DNA from: CAYTET01 sp964436975
GTDB lineage: Bacteria; Bacillota_I; Bacilli_A; Erysipelotrichales; Erysipelotrichaceae
Reading direction: 5' to 3'
Assembly: GCA_964436975.1 (NCBI GenBank)
Contig: CAYTET010000002.1
Location: 1-49,863 of the forward strand
DNA length: 49,863 bases
The notes under the pieces: model-generated
Seen by the model: the letters and a program-made list of their open reading frames with translations, nothing else
Told to the model about the DNA's origin: nothing
Databases searched by the model: none
In this document: piece by piece, positions 24,345 to 34,400 of the stretch
Position numbering within the stretch: position 1 is the stretch's first letter
Layout: every line of letters begins with the position of its first letter
Program-made: the position numbers and the translations under genes

Positions 24345-26129
24345 ATGAAATGTTACCAACCGGATTATCCCCGGCCGCAGCTGGTCAGGAAGAATTGGGA
24401 ATCACTCAACGGCCCGTGGGGCTTTGCCTTTGATGATGAAGATAAAGGATTGAAGGAAAAATGGTATCTGAAGACGATTGCCGCCAAAACCATCCAGGTT
24501 CCCTTTGCCTTCCAGACGGCCGCCAGCGGCATAAACGATCCGGCCGATCATCAGGTGGTCTGGTATCAGCGGAGTTTTTCGGTCGATCTGAATAAGCTGT
24601 CTGACAAACGGCAGATCCTGCTGTTTGAAGGCTGTGATTACCAGACAGCGGTCTGGGTCAACGGCCAGCAGGCCGGCTGGCATACCGGCGGCTATGACCG
24701 CTTCAGCTTTGACATTACGGACCTGCTGACAGACGGGGCCAATATCCTGACGGTGCGGGTTTTTGACAGCTATGACCAGGCCCAGCCCCGCGGCAAGCAG
24801 CGCAGCGGTGACACTTCTTACGGCTGCTGGTATATTCCGACGACCGGCATCTGGAAGACCGTCTGGCTGGAACAGGTTGACCCGGCTTATCTGAGCCGGT
24901 TTAAAATGACCCCTTCGGTAAAGGAAGGCTGCTTTGATTTTGAATTCGAACTGTCCAAGCCGGCCGTCGGCTGCCGCCTGATTATTGCGGCCAGTTTTGA
25001 AGACCAGCTTAAAGGCCGGCTGGCTGTGGATGTGGACAGCCCGCAGATGAAAGGACGCCTGTACCTGCACGGCCAGGAATTATATGACTGGGATCTGAAG
25101 CTGTGGAGCCCTTATTTTCCTAATCTGTATGATCTGACCTTCACCCTGGTCTGTGATGACCGGGTCTGTGATGAAGTGCTTTCTTATGGCGGGCTGCGTG
25201 ATGTCCGCACGGATAACGGCAGCGTGCTGATTGACGGCATGCCGATGTACCAGCGGCTGATTCTGGACCAGGGATACTGGCCGGCTACCGGTATGACGGC
25301 TCCTGATGAAAAGGCGCTGATCGCTGATCTGGACAAAGCGGCCGCCCTGGGCTATAACGGCCTGCGGCTGCACCAGAAAATCGAAGATGAGAGAATGCTG
25401 TACTGGTGTGATGTCAAGGGCATGATGGTCTACAGCGAGATGGCGGCGGCCTATGAATTCTCAGACCGGGCCACCGCAGCCTTTATGAAACAGTGGATCC
25501 GGATTGTCCGGCAGAACTATAATCATCCCAGCATCATCACCTGGGTGCCTTTCAATGAATCCTGGGGGGTCCGCCAGATCCGTTCAAGCCAGCCCCAGCA
25601 GGCTTTTACCCAGGCGGTTTACCATTTGACGAAGAGTCTGGATCAAACCCGGCCGGTTATCTCCAATGACGGCTGGGATCACACGACCAGCGATATCATC
25701 ACCCTGCATGATTACCTGCCTGACGGGGCGGCGCTGTATCAGCGCTATACGGACTTTAAAGATGACATTATCAACGGCCGGATGTTCCACTGCGGCGATC
25801 ATGCCGTCCTGGTGCCCGGATTCGGCTATCACGGCCAGCCGGTTGTCATCAGTGAATTCGGCGGCATTGCGATGGCCGGGGCGGAAGGCTGGGGCTATGG
25901 TGACACTGTGAAAAGTGAAGAAGAGTTCCTCAGCCGCTTTGACAGCCTGGTCACGGCCATTAAAAAGCTGCCTTATGTCGCCGGCTACTGCTATACCCAG
26001 CTGAGCGATGTCCAGCAGGAAGTAAACGGGCTGCTGGACCAGCAGCATGAATTCAAGATCGACGCGGCTAAAATCAGAGCGATCAACATGCGCCCGGTCG
26101 GCGCCAATGATTCGTACATGAAACGCTGA
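24345..26129 (+). CDS. Glycoside hydrolase family 2 protein
   Basis: This 594-residue GH2 enzyme of the beta-galactosidase/beta-glucuronidase/mannosidase clan has an N-terminal sugar-binding domain (about 1-175, FQTAASGINDPADHQVVWYQRSF), an immunoglobulin-like middle domain and a TIM barrel with the acid/base in FNESWG (Glu405) and the nucleophile in ISEFGG (Glu504). There is no signal peptide, so it acts in the cytoplasm on imported glycosides. An AGGAGG site fixes the ATG. No sugar transporter is adjacent. Substrate specificity cannot be read here. Confidence 0.9.
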   Translation: MKCYQPDYPRPQLVRKNWESLNGPWGFAFDDEDKGLKEKWYLKTIAAKTIQVPFAFQTAASGINDPADHQVVWYQRSFSVDLNKLSDKRQILLFEGCDYQTAVWVNGQQAGWHTGGYDRFSFDITDLLTDGANILTVRVFDSYDQAQPRGKQRSGDTSYGCWYIPTTGIWKTVWLEQVDPAYLSRFKMTPSVKEGCFDFEFELSKPAVGCRLIIAASFEDQLKGRLAVDVDSPQMKGRLYLHGQELYDWDLKLWSPYFPNLYDLTFTLVCDDRVCDEVLSYGGLRDVRTDNGSVLIDGMPMYQRLILDQGYWPATGMTAPDEKALIADLDKAAALGYNGLRLHQKIEDERMLYWCDVKGMMVYSEMAAAYEFSDRATAAFMKQWIRIVRQNYNHPSIITWVPFNESWGVRQIRSSQPQQAFTQAVYHLTKSLDQTRPVISNDGWDHTTSDIITLHDYLPDGAALYQRYTDFKDDIINGRMFHCGDHAVLVPGFGYHGQPVVISEFGGIAMAGAEGWGYGDTVKSEEEFLSRFDSLVTAIKKLPYVAGYCYTQLSDVQQEVNGLLDQQHEFKIDAAKIRAINMRPVGANDSYMKR

Positions 26130-26135
26130 ATTTGA

Positions 26136-26171
26136 AAAGACAATACCGGATCAGGATATTGTCTTTCTTTC
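26136..26171 (+). terminator. Terminator between convergent GH2 and glycosyltransferase genes
   Basis: A perfect 10-bp stem (AAAGACAATA/TATTGTCTTT) with an 11-base loop is followed by CTTTCTTT. It starts seven bases after the GH2 stop. Confidence 0.75.
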
Positions 26172-26172
26172 T

Positions 26173-27504
26173 TTACAGATAGCGGTCCAGATAGGACTGG
26201 ATCTTTTCTTTGCCGTCTTTAAGCCGGTTCTGGGCCGATGCGCCGGCGGAGTCAGCCGCGGCTTTCAAGCGGGTCAGCCCGGCAATAAACTGGCATAATT
26301 CATCCGTGGCGGCCGGCAGGGCCTTGGCCTTGTGATAGGTATAATTGGCCGCTACGATCTGGTAGCGCTGATTGGCCCGGCTGACGGCATCCTGCCAGCT
26401 GATATACAGGTCAGTGCCGGCCTGCCGGCCCAGCCGGCGGTAGTAGGCATGATTATTGCCGATGGCCGCCAGGCGGACCGCCATGGCGGCCGCATTCTCA
26501 TTTATCAGCAGGGCATTGACATTGTCGGAAGTCCCTTCGGCAGCGCAGCTGTCCTTGATCAGCATGCTGGCACAGCCGCAGGCCGCCGCCTCCCTGACCA
26601 CAATGCCGTTAGTGTCAAAAGTGGAGGGAAACAGAAACAGATCAGCCCGGCTGTAAATCACGGTCAGTTCACGGCGGTCGTAAACGGGTCCGGTGAAGAT
26701 GCATTTTTTATCCAGCCTAATTTGGCGGATGTATTCCCTTATGGCCTTTTCGTCCCGGCCGCTGCCGACAAGCAGCATCTGGAAATCAAGGCCGGCATCC
26801 TGCAGCCCGGCTAAGGCATCAAGGGTGATTTTCAGACCCTTATACCACATCAGCCGGCCGACAAACAGATAGGTCGGAATACCGGGGCGCAGACTCCAGC
26901 GGGCATCAAAATCAGCCAGCTCCTGGGTGCCGGCTCTTTTCCGCGGCAGATCAACGCCGTTTTCCATTATGACGTAGTCGCCCTGATAGCCCAGGGAGCG
27001 TAGGTTTTCTCCGGCTCCTTTGGAAACAACCCAGACTTCATCAGAAGCCGCGATGTTGGCCGTCAGATAGTTTAAGGCGGCCTTCTGGATCAGCCGGCTG
27101 TCAACGGCTTTCTTGATTTCAATATCATACTTGGTGTGATAAGTCATGATCAGCGGCTTATGGACAAGATCCCGGACGGTGCGGCCCAGCAGCTGGGAGG
27201 AAAACGGACAGTGTGAATGGATAATGTCCGGCGCCTGCTTTTTAAAGCGGGTCAGATAACTGATGTCAAAAGGAAGACCGGTGCGGTAGCCGACCAGATC
27301 AGTGGTATCAAAGCTGGGATAGCGCCAGACCGGGTAGGGATAATCATCTTTGGCCCCGGGATACTGCGGAGTAGCGACGGTAACATGCTGGCCTAAAGAG
27401 TCTAAAACATTGGCATAGTTGATGACGGCATTGGAAACGCCGTCGATAACCGGCGGGAAACAGTCATTCATCAGGCAGATGCTGAGAGGTTTTTCTGTTG
27501 TCAT
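26173..27504 (-). CDS. Glycosyltransferase family 4 protein
   Basis: This 443-residue GT-B fold retaining glycosyltransferase has N-terminal FPPVIDGVSNAV and DIIHSHCPF, and a C-terminal donor domain starting TYLFVGRLMWYKG with the EX7E-like region FPSTFDTNGIVVREA. The pattern resembles alpha-glucosyl-diacylglycerol synthases and similar membrane-lipid glycosyltransferases of Bacillota. The last 60 residues are alanine-rich helices. It lies 18 bases after fumC on the same strand with no clear ribosome binding site, so it may rely on re-initiation. Confidence 0.85.
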   Translation of the reverse strand: MTTEKPLSICLMNDCFPPVIDGVSNAVINYANVLDSLGQHVTVATPQYPGAKDDYPYPVWRYPSFDTTDLVGYRTGLPFDISYLTRFKKQAPDIIHSHCPFSSQLLGRTVRDLVHKPLIMTYHTKYDIEIKKAVDSRLIQKAALNYLTANIAASDEVWVVSKGAGENLRSLGYQGDYVIMENGVDLPRKRAGTQELADFDARWSLRPGIPTYLFVGRLMWYKGLKITLDALAGLQDAGLDFQMLLVGSGRDEKAIREYIRQIRLDKKCIFTGPVYDRRELTVIYSRADLFLFPSTFDTNGIVVREAAACGCASMLIKDSCAAEGTSDNVNALLINENAAAMAVRLAAIGNNHAYYRRLGRQAGTDLYISWQDAVSRANQRYQIVAANYTYHKAKALPAATDELCQFIAGLTRLKAAADSAGASAQNRLKDGKEKIQSYLDRYL

Positions 27505-27522
27505 GGTGTTTTTATTGTCCGG

Positions 27523-28893
27523 TCATTTCAGCCGGTTAAGAATGCGGGATCTGTCATAATAACGGTCAAATTCAGCTGCGCTCAGCCAGCCGCTTTCAAC
27601 TGCGGCCTGTTTAAGGCTGATCCCTTTCTGACTGGCGGTCTTTACCAGCCGGGCCGTTTTGTCATAGCCGATAACCGGATTCAGCACGGCCGCATTAGCC
27701 AGGCTGTTTTCAAAATCGGCTTCCATGGCGGCGGCATTGGCCGTCAGTCCGGTCAGCAGATGGACGGTAAATGAACTGACCGCGTCATGCAGAGTAGTAA
27801 TGGCATCAAGGGTGTCGGCAATGATGACCGGCATGGTGACGTTAAGCTGCAGGCTGCCGTGGCTGTTGGCCATGGCAATGGTCTGGGCATAGCCGCAGAC
27901 CTGCAGGCAGACCATGATCAGGGCTTCAGCCTGGGTAGGATTGACTTTGCCGGGCATGATGGATGAACCGGGTTCATTGGCGGGCAGATTGATTTCGCCC
28001 AGGCCGGCCCGCGGTCCGGAAGCCAGCCAGCGGATGTCATTGGCAATTTTAATCAGATCAGTGGCCAGACAGCCCAGAGCCCCAGTCAGCAGGACAAAGC
28101 CGTTTTTTGAGGATAGTCCGGCAAACTTGTTGTCAAGGCAGCTGAATTCGAGATGGGTCTGCTCACTGATGTAGGCAACGGCTGTTTGGTCAAAGCCGGC
28201 CGGCGCATTAAGCCCGGTCCCGACGGCTGTTGCCCCTAAAGGCAGCTGGCTCAGCTGGGGCAGCAGGCTTTCAATGGCTTGGCGGTCAGCTTGAACAACC
28301 GCCTGCCAGCCGCCGGTCTCCTGACCGAAAGTCAGGGCCACGGCATCCTGCAGATGGGTCCGGCCGACTTTAATCTGGTCGGCATACTGACTGCTCAGCC
28401 GTTCCAGCTGGTTCTGCATGCCTGCTAAAGCCGGCAGCAGCTGATTTCTGACGGCCCATACGGCAGCGATCTGCATGGCGGTCGGAAAGACATCATTGGT
28501 TGACTGTGATTTATTGACATCATCATTGGGATGGACGGCCGTGCCAAAGCCGGCGCAGAGATGACTGATCACTTCATTGACATTCATATTAGTCTGGGTG
28601 CCGCTGCCGGTCTGATAGACGGCCAGGGGAAACTGGTCATCATAGCGGCCATCGCGGATTAGGCCGGCAGCCTTGATGATGGCCTGCGCCTTTTCAGCGG
28701 ACAGGACATGCAGCTGGCCGTTGGCCCAGGCGGCGGCCTGCTTGACTAAGGCAAGGGCATGGATTAAAGCCGGCGGCATCAGCTGCCGGCCGATTTTAAA
28801 GTTATTCAGGCTGCGCTGGGTCTGCGGACCCCACAGTCGGTCATCGTCGATGAGAACCGGGCCCAGGGAATCAGATTCATAATGCTGCGGCAT
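27523..28893 (-). CDS. fumC: Class II fumarate hydratase
   Basis: This 456-residue fumarase interconverts fumarate and L-malate; it is the iron-independent, oxygen-stable form. The superfamily signature GSSIMPGKVNP is intact, with TGSGTQTNMNVNEV near residue 100 and GRTHLQDAVALTFGQE. The ATG at 28893 has a GAGGTAA site. It lies 50 bases after an AraC-type regulator on the same strand and before a GT4 gene. No other TCA-cycle gene is in the window; aspartase is the main alternative within the superfamily but the sequence reads as FumC. Confidence 0.93.
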   Translation of the reverse strand: MPQHYESDSLGPVLIDDDRLWGPQTQRSLNNFKIGRQLMPPALIHALALVKQAAAWANGQLHVLSAEKAQAIIKAAGLIRDGRYDDQFPLAVYQTGSGTQTNMNVNEVISHLCAGFGTAVHPNDDVNKSQSTNDVFPTAMQIAAVWAVRNQLLPALAGMQNQLERLSSQYADQIKVGRTHLQDAVALTFGQETGGWQAVVQADRQAIESLLPQLSQLPLGATAVGTGLNAPAGFDQTAVAYISEQTHLEFSCLDNKFAGLSSKNGFVLLTGALGCLATDLIKIANDIRWLASGPRAGLGEINLPANEPGSSIMPGKVNPTQAEALIMVCLQVCGYAQTIAMANSHGSLQLNVTMPVIIADTLDAITTLHDAVSSFTVHLLTGLTANAAAMEADFENSLANAAVLNPVIGYDKTARLVKTASQKGISLKQAAVESGWLSAAEFDRYYDRSRILNRLK

Positions 28894-28943
28894 GGTTATT
28901 ACCTCATTTCTATTTCCATTATGACATAGCGCCCAGACCGGAT

Positions 28944-29810
28944 TCAATTATGGCCCGACACTCTTTCACCCGGTTTGACGGAAAGCTGGCGGTAGCGGGT
29001 CGGCGTCATTTTAGTGTAGGCCTGGAAAATGTGATTGAAATAGCTGGGCGAGGCAAAGCCGACATCCTGGGCAATGTCAGCAATGGCGGCGCTGGTGTTC
29101 TGCAGTCTGATCTGGGCTTCCCCGACCCGCCGCAGGGTCAGATAGCGGATTGGCGGGCAGCCAATATAGCGGGTGAACAGGTGGCTCAGATAGTACGGGC
29201 TGGTATGAAAGCGTCCGGCCAGGGTTTCCAGGGTCAGATTACTGGCAAAATTCTGGCTGATGTACTGCTGGATTTCGGCAACCAGCAGATTGCCCCGCCG
29301 GCTGGCCGGATCGGCTCCCTGCAGAATCCGGCTGCCTTCTTCATAAAGATAGGTCAGCAGGCTGACGGCCAGCATCTGGGCGGTGGTCTGCAGGCTCTGG
29401 TTGGCCAGCGTCTGGTAACAGGATGTCACTAACTGGTCCAGCGGCAGCGTTTTGTCAGCGGCTTTAATTACGGGAACGGCCTGAACAGGCAGCAGGCAGT
29501 TAGCCGGCCGGTCCTTCAGCCGGACATTTTTATAAAGGAAGGAATAGGTCATAAAGCTGCTGACAGAAAGCGGGTTTTCCCCATGCAGAGTCGAGCCGTT
29601 GATGACCATCAGATCACCCGGGCTGACATGATAGCAGCGGTCACCGATGATTTCTTCGCCCTGGCCGCTTTTAACATAAATAATCTCCAGATGGGCGCTG
29701 TGGGCATGCAGCAGGGCCTTGTATTCTTTTTCCGGCCGGCAGTAGATATTGGAAAGCACCGGCAGCCGGCCGTCGGCAAAACAGGACATATCCAGGGATG
29801 AATTGAGCAT
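28944..29810 (-). CDS. AraC family transcriptional regulator
   Basis: This 288-residue regulator has an N-terminal cupin-like sensor (HAHSAHLEIIYVKSGQGEEII, VSPGDLMVINGSTLHGE) and two C-terminal helix-turn-helix motifs (LETLAGRFHTSPYYLSHLFTRY and IADIAQDVGFASPSYFNHIFQ), ending in the usual MTPTRYRQ. AraC/XylS proteins of this layout sense sugars or related metabolites. A GGGAGG site precedes the ATG. It is divergent from a Gfo/Idh/MocA dehydrogenase gene over a 174-base region, the most likely target, and leads into fumC. Confidence 0.92.
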   Translation of the reverse strand: MLNSSLDMSCFADGRLPVLSNIYCRPEKEYKALLHAHSAHLEIIYVKSGQGEEIIGDRCYHVSPGDLMVINGSTLHGENPLSVSSFMTYSFLYKNVRLKDRPANCLLPVQAVPVIKAADKTLPLDQLVTSCYQTLANQSLQTTAQMLAVSLLTYLYEEGSRILQGADPASRRGNLLVAEIQQYISQNFASNLTLETLAGRFHTSPYYLSHLFTRYIGCPPIRYLTLRRVGEAQIRLQNTSAAIADIAQDVGFASPSYFNHIFQAYTKMTPTRYRQLSVKPGERVSGHN

Positions 29811-29984
29811 GATTACCTCCCGAAAGCAACAACGTGCAAGTCTGCATATAAATAATACGCTAAAACAGCCATATTGACAGCCAATTGAGACAAGAACGTG
29901 CTACCGGCTGCTGAAAAAGGCATGCTATCATTTGGATAGATGGAATAGCAGATTGAAAACCACAATAAAGGGAGGATTGAAAAG

Positions 29985-31004
29985 ATGGATGAGATAAGAA
30001 TCGGATCAGTTGGTCTGGGCCGGCTGGGGTATGAGCATGCCAAGAATCTGGCCGGTCAGGTCAGAAACGGCCGGCTCTGTGCCATCTGCGATGTCGATGA
30101 GAAAAGACTTGGCGAGGTAGCCGCCGAACTGCAGATAGAGAAAACATATACCGATTTTGAAAAGATGTGCGCCGATAAGGATCTGGATGCCATCGTCATT
30201 GTTTCACCTTCGGCCTTTCATGCCGATCAGATTCATACGGCCCTGGATGCCGGCAAGCATGTCTTCTGCGAAAAGCCGCTGGATACGACCGTTGCCAAAT
30301 GCAAGCAAGCCGAAAAAAGCGTGGAGGCCCATCCGGACAGGGTATTCATGCTGGGCTTTATGCGCCGGTATGATGTCTCTTACCAGAAGGCTATCGCTAA
30401 AATCAGAAGCGGGGCCATCGGCCGGGTCAGTCTTGTCCGCTCCTATACAGAGGATCCAATCTCGGCTATCGACAGTGTTTTGAAATTTGCGCCGCATTCC
30501 GGCGGCCAGTTCATTGATATGAGTGTGCATGATATTGATCTGGTCCGCTGGTTTACCGGCTCGGATCCGCAGCAGGTCTGGGCCATCGGCGATACCTATG
30601 AGTTTACCCAGATGGCTGACTGGAAGGATACCGACCAGAGTGCGGCCATGATGCAGTGCGCCAACGGGGCCATGGCCTTTATATATTCCAGCCGGACGGC
30701 CGCTAATGGTTCTAATATCGAAACTGAGATCATTGGCACTAAAGGAGAACTGCGGATCGGTTCAGTCGGGGCCGACAGCATGCTGGAGGAGTTTAACGAA
30801 CATGGCATCTGCCGCGGGCAGTACAGTGATTTCGTCAAGAGATGGCATCAGGCCTATATTAATGAAATGAATGAATTCGTGGCCTGCATCCGGGAGAAAC
30901 GCCATCCGGAAGTTACCGTTTATGACGGGACAAAGGCTTCAGCCGTGGCCTATGCCTGTAAAGACTCCTATGAAAACGGCGGGCTGCGGAAGATCGTTTA
31001 CTGA
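29985..31004 (+). CDS. Gfo/Idh/MocA family oxidoreductase (inositol 2-dehydrogenase-like)
   Basis: This 339-residue NAD(P)-dependent dehydrogenase has a Rossmann fold at the N-terminus (IGSVGLGRLGYEHAKNLA), the family motif CEKPL (about residue 93) with catalytic Lys, and a C-terminal substrate domain with SVHDIDLVRWF. The sequence is most like myo-inositol 2-dehydrogenase. A GGGAGG site precedes the ATG. Its divergence from the AraC gene suggests local control by an inositol- or sugar-like inducer; other inositol genes are not seen here. Confidence 0.87.
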   Translation: MDEIRIGSVGLGRLGYEHAKNLAGQVRNGRLCAICDVDEKRLGEVAAELQIEKTYTDFEKMCADKDLDAIVIVSPSAFHADQIHTALDAGKHVFCEKPLDTTVAKCKQAEKSVEAHPDRVFMLGFMRRYDVSYQKAIAKIRSGAIGRVSLVRSYTEDPISAIDSVLKFAPHSGGQFIDMSVHDIDLVRWFTGSDPQQVWAIGDTYEFTQMADWKDTDQSAAMMQCANGAMAFIYSSRTAANGSNIETEIIGTKGELRIGSVGADSMLEEFNEHGICRGQYSDFVKRWHQAYINEMNEFVACIREKRHPEVTVYDGTKASAVAYACKDSYENGGLRKIVY

Positions 31005-31409
31005 TAATACGCCGGTATAATTGACATGACAGGGAAATCAGATCAGGGGGTCTGGTTTTCTTTTTGCGGGTTCAGGCAGTTTTATTGCAACGGCTAAACC
31101 GGGATGGTATACTGAATTGCTGCCCGCAAGGGCGATAAATGAGCTGTATCCGGCTGAGCAGGTTTCAGCCGCATCTATAATTATATTTAAAACCAGGCAA
31201 AAGCGCTTAAAAGACAAAATAAGCCGCTCTAACGTGCTTTAAAATGCTCATTTACAACAAATTATTACTCATTTGAGCCTGTTAGCTATTTTTATTTTTC
31301 TGTAATATAAGTATGAGGCGAAGCGTTTACATTTTGAGCGCGCCTTGCCTTAACGGGCTTAAATTTGTTATCAAGCAGTTCTGTATATAGAGAAATGAGG
31401 ATAAGGAAT
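31005..31409 (+). other. Intergenic leader region upstream of the adhesin gene
   Basis: This 405-base stretch holds a probable terminator (31034-31065), a 7-bp hairpin (CGGCTGA 31151-31157 with TCAGCCG 31165-31171), and AT-rich sequence near 31230-31330 with two CTCATTT direct repeats. No -35/-10 pair is convincing. The long leader suggests regulated expression of the adhesin, but I see no known riboswitch. Confidence 0.5.
31034..31065 (+). terminator. Probable terminator after the Gfo/Idh/MocA gene
   Basis: GAAATCAGA pairs with TCTGGTTTTC with a G-T pair and one bulge, and a T-rich tail follows, 30 bases after the stop. Confidence 0.5.
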
Positions 31410-34400
31410 ATGAAAAAAACAGTTATATCCAGCATTATTTCAGCCAACAGGAAGCTGCTGGCAGTGGTCATGTCACTGCTGCTGTGCTTCTCCATGATGT
31501 CCTTCGATGGGATTCTGGCATCGTCAGAACCGATCAGCGGGGACGGCGGAACTAATAATGCTCCTACTTCGGACGTTACTACCGGAGCCGACGGCGGGAC
31601 CGCCACAAATGCGGAAACCTTCACAGTCACCTTTAAAGACTGGGACGGCAGCATTTTAGGCTCGGTCCAGACGGTTGAAGCCGGTCAGGCGGCGGTGGCA
31701 CCGGATGCCCCGACACGTGATGGCTTTAAATTTACCGGCTGGAGCAAGACATTCGACAATATCACAGCCGATACTGAGATTATTGCCCAGTATGAAGAGC
31801 TGGAAACGAGGGTTATAACTGTCTATTATCAGATTGAATCGACGCATGCGACCGCGGCGCCTTCTTACGTTGCCACGGTGCAGAAGGGCAATGCTTTTAA
31901 AGAAACCATTGTTTCCCCGGTAATTGAAGGCTATGTTGCCAGCCAGGCTCAGATCGAGTTGGATATTACGGCTGTCAATGAGAACCTGACTTACTATGTT
32001 ACATACAGCTACAGCACCGGAACATCCTACAAGGTAAATTATTACCAGCAGAATGTGGCTGGTGACGGCTATGATCTGGCGGAAACCGTATCGCTGACCG
32101 GCGAGACCGGTGCGGATACAGCCGCTGTTGCCAAAACATATACCGGCTTTAATTTAAAAGAAGAGATTGTTCAGAGCAAGATTGCGGCTGACGGCACGAC
32201 AGTCATTAATGTCTACTACAACCGCCAGGCTTTCTATATTAACTTTATCTTGGGCGAAGGCGGCTATGGGGTTGATCCTGTTGTCGCTCTTTATGGCAGT
32301 GCTATTGATGCGGCTGCGATTGGTACACCGACCCGGCCCGGCTATACTTTCACCGGCTGGGATAAGGAAATCCCGGCAACCATGCCGGCTTCCAATACTA
32401 CTATTACAGCCAGCTGGACAACCAACCAGGTTGCCTACACCATTGTCTACTGGGGTGAGAATGCCGATGACACCGATTACTCGGTGTTAGGCTATGATAC
32501 CTCCAAGACGGCTAATGCCGGTTCAGAAGTTACCGTTTCTTCATATGCCAAGTCCTTTGACTATTTTACTTTCAGTTCGGCTGAAACCAAGACGGTCAAC
32601 GGTGACGGCTCAACGGTCATCAACGTTTATTTTTCACGCAATACATACAAGATGACTTTCATCATCTCTCAAAACGGACAAATATACCGGCCGAGCAACT
32701 CGAACTATCAGTATAGATCGGCCACTGTACTGCCTGTCATTACCATTGGCGGCACGGCTTATTCTGTAACTTATTCTTTTACTGCCAAATATGAATCGGA
32801 TATCAGCTCTCTGTGGCCGACGGCTAACAATGTGACAACGTCGCCTAAGAATTACTCTACAACTTATTATTTTGTAGGATGGAGCGGGTCATCCATAAAC
32901 ACGTCCAAGCGGCTGAGTTTAACCGCCGATTTGATTGGCGACAAGACCAATAACAGCGAAACGCAGTATAAGGCAATGTGGAATAACAGCACGGTCCGCT
33001 ATGAACTGCACTACTGGCTGATGAATGCTGATATGACTACTTATACCGACAGCCCCTTATACTATCAGGTCGTTAATTATCCGCAAACAAGCTGGAATGC
33101 CAAAGATATTGCCGGTTTCACTTTTGTAAGGCAGAAATTGGGCGATTCAGCTAATAATTTTGTTGATGGAAACGGCTCAAATAGTGATCCGTACATTGTC
33201 AATTTTTACTACAGCCGCAATACATACACGCTGTCCTTCAACAATGTAGGATCGGTTTCTTCAAGCGCGAAGGCGTATGAAGCGGATATCAGCGGAACTT
33301 ATACGGTGCCGGATCGTCCGTCAAGCGTTCCGAGTGACTATGAATTTAAGGGCTGGTATACCAGCAGCGAATTTGTTGAGGGTACCCAGTTCAACTTTAC
33401 CGGTGCTACTATGCCGGCCAGCGATCTGATGCTGTATGCCTACTGGGCCAAGCCGACTTATGATGTCACGGTTACCATTACTATCGATTCCATTGAAACC
33501 CAGTACATTACCAAGGGCGAACTGGCAGTTGAACCGGAACTCCCGGAGAATCCGGGCTATGTGTTTGGCGGCTGGTATCTGACCGGCACTGACACCCCGT
33601 TCAGTTTTGATCTGCCTATTACCAAGGCATATGAAATTGAAGCCCGCTGGGTAGCCAAGGACAATGTCCCTTATACTGTCAAGTATCTCAATTCAGCTGA
33701 TAATTCCGAGCTGCATGCGGCTGTTAATGGTATTGGCTACAAGGATTCCACCATTACGGTTGAGGCTGAAGCCATTAACGGCTATCTGCCCGACAAGCTG
33801 TCCAAGAGTGTGGTGCTGGCCAATGCGACCGGCAACGAAGTCATTTTCTATTACACTCCGTTCATCTCGGTTGACTACACAGTTAATTATGAGGATGCTG
33901 ATGGCAACAAACTTTTAGAGCCGGTTACGATTAATACCACGGACAGCGTGGTGACGGCCCAGTTTGCCAACATCCCCGGCTACACGCCTGATTATTATCA
34001 GAAGACCTTAAGACTGACTAATGATCCGTCTATTAACCAGATTACCTTTGTCTATACTCCTAATAAGCTGGTTGAATACAAGATTGAATACTATCAGCAG
34101 AGGACCAGTCTGGATGGCTATGACCTGATCAGCACAACCACCAACACCCAGGCGGTCGGCTATACTGTTTCCACCGATGGCAAGCCGGTTCCGGCCGGAT
34201 TCTATCTGCGGACCGATATCAGCAAGCTGTCAGGTGTTGTTACGCCGACCGGCGTTACTTTAAAAGTCTATTATGACCGGCTGAAAGTTGACTATGTGGT
34301 TCATTACTATAAGGAAGGCACCACTGAAATGGTGGCTGTCAACAGTGATGTAACCGGCAAAGCCTATTTCGGCACGGATGTGACAGTTTATTACAAAGAC

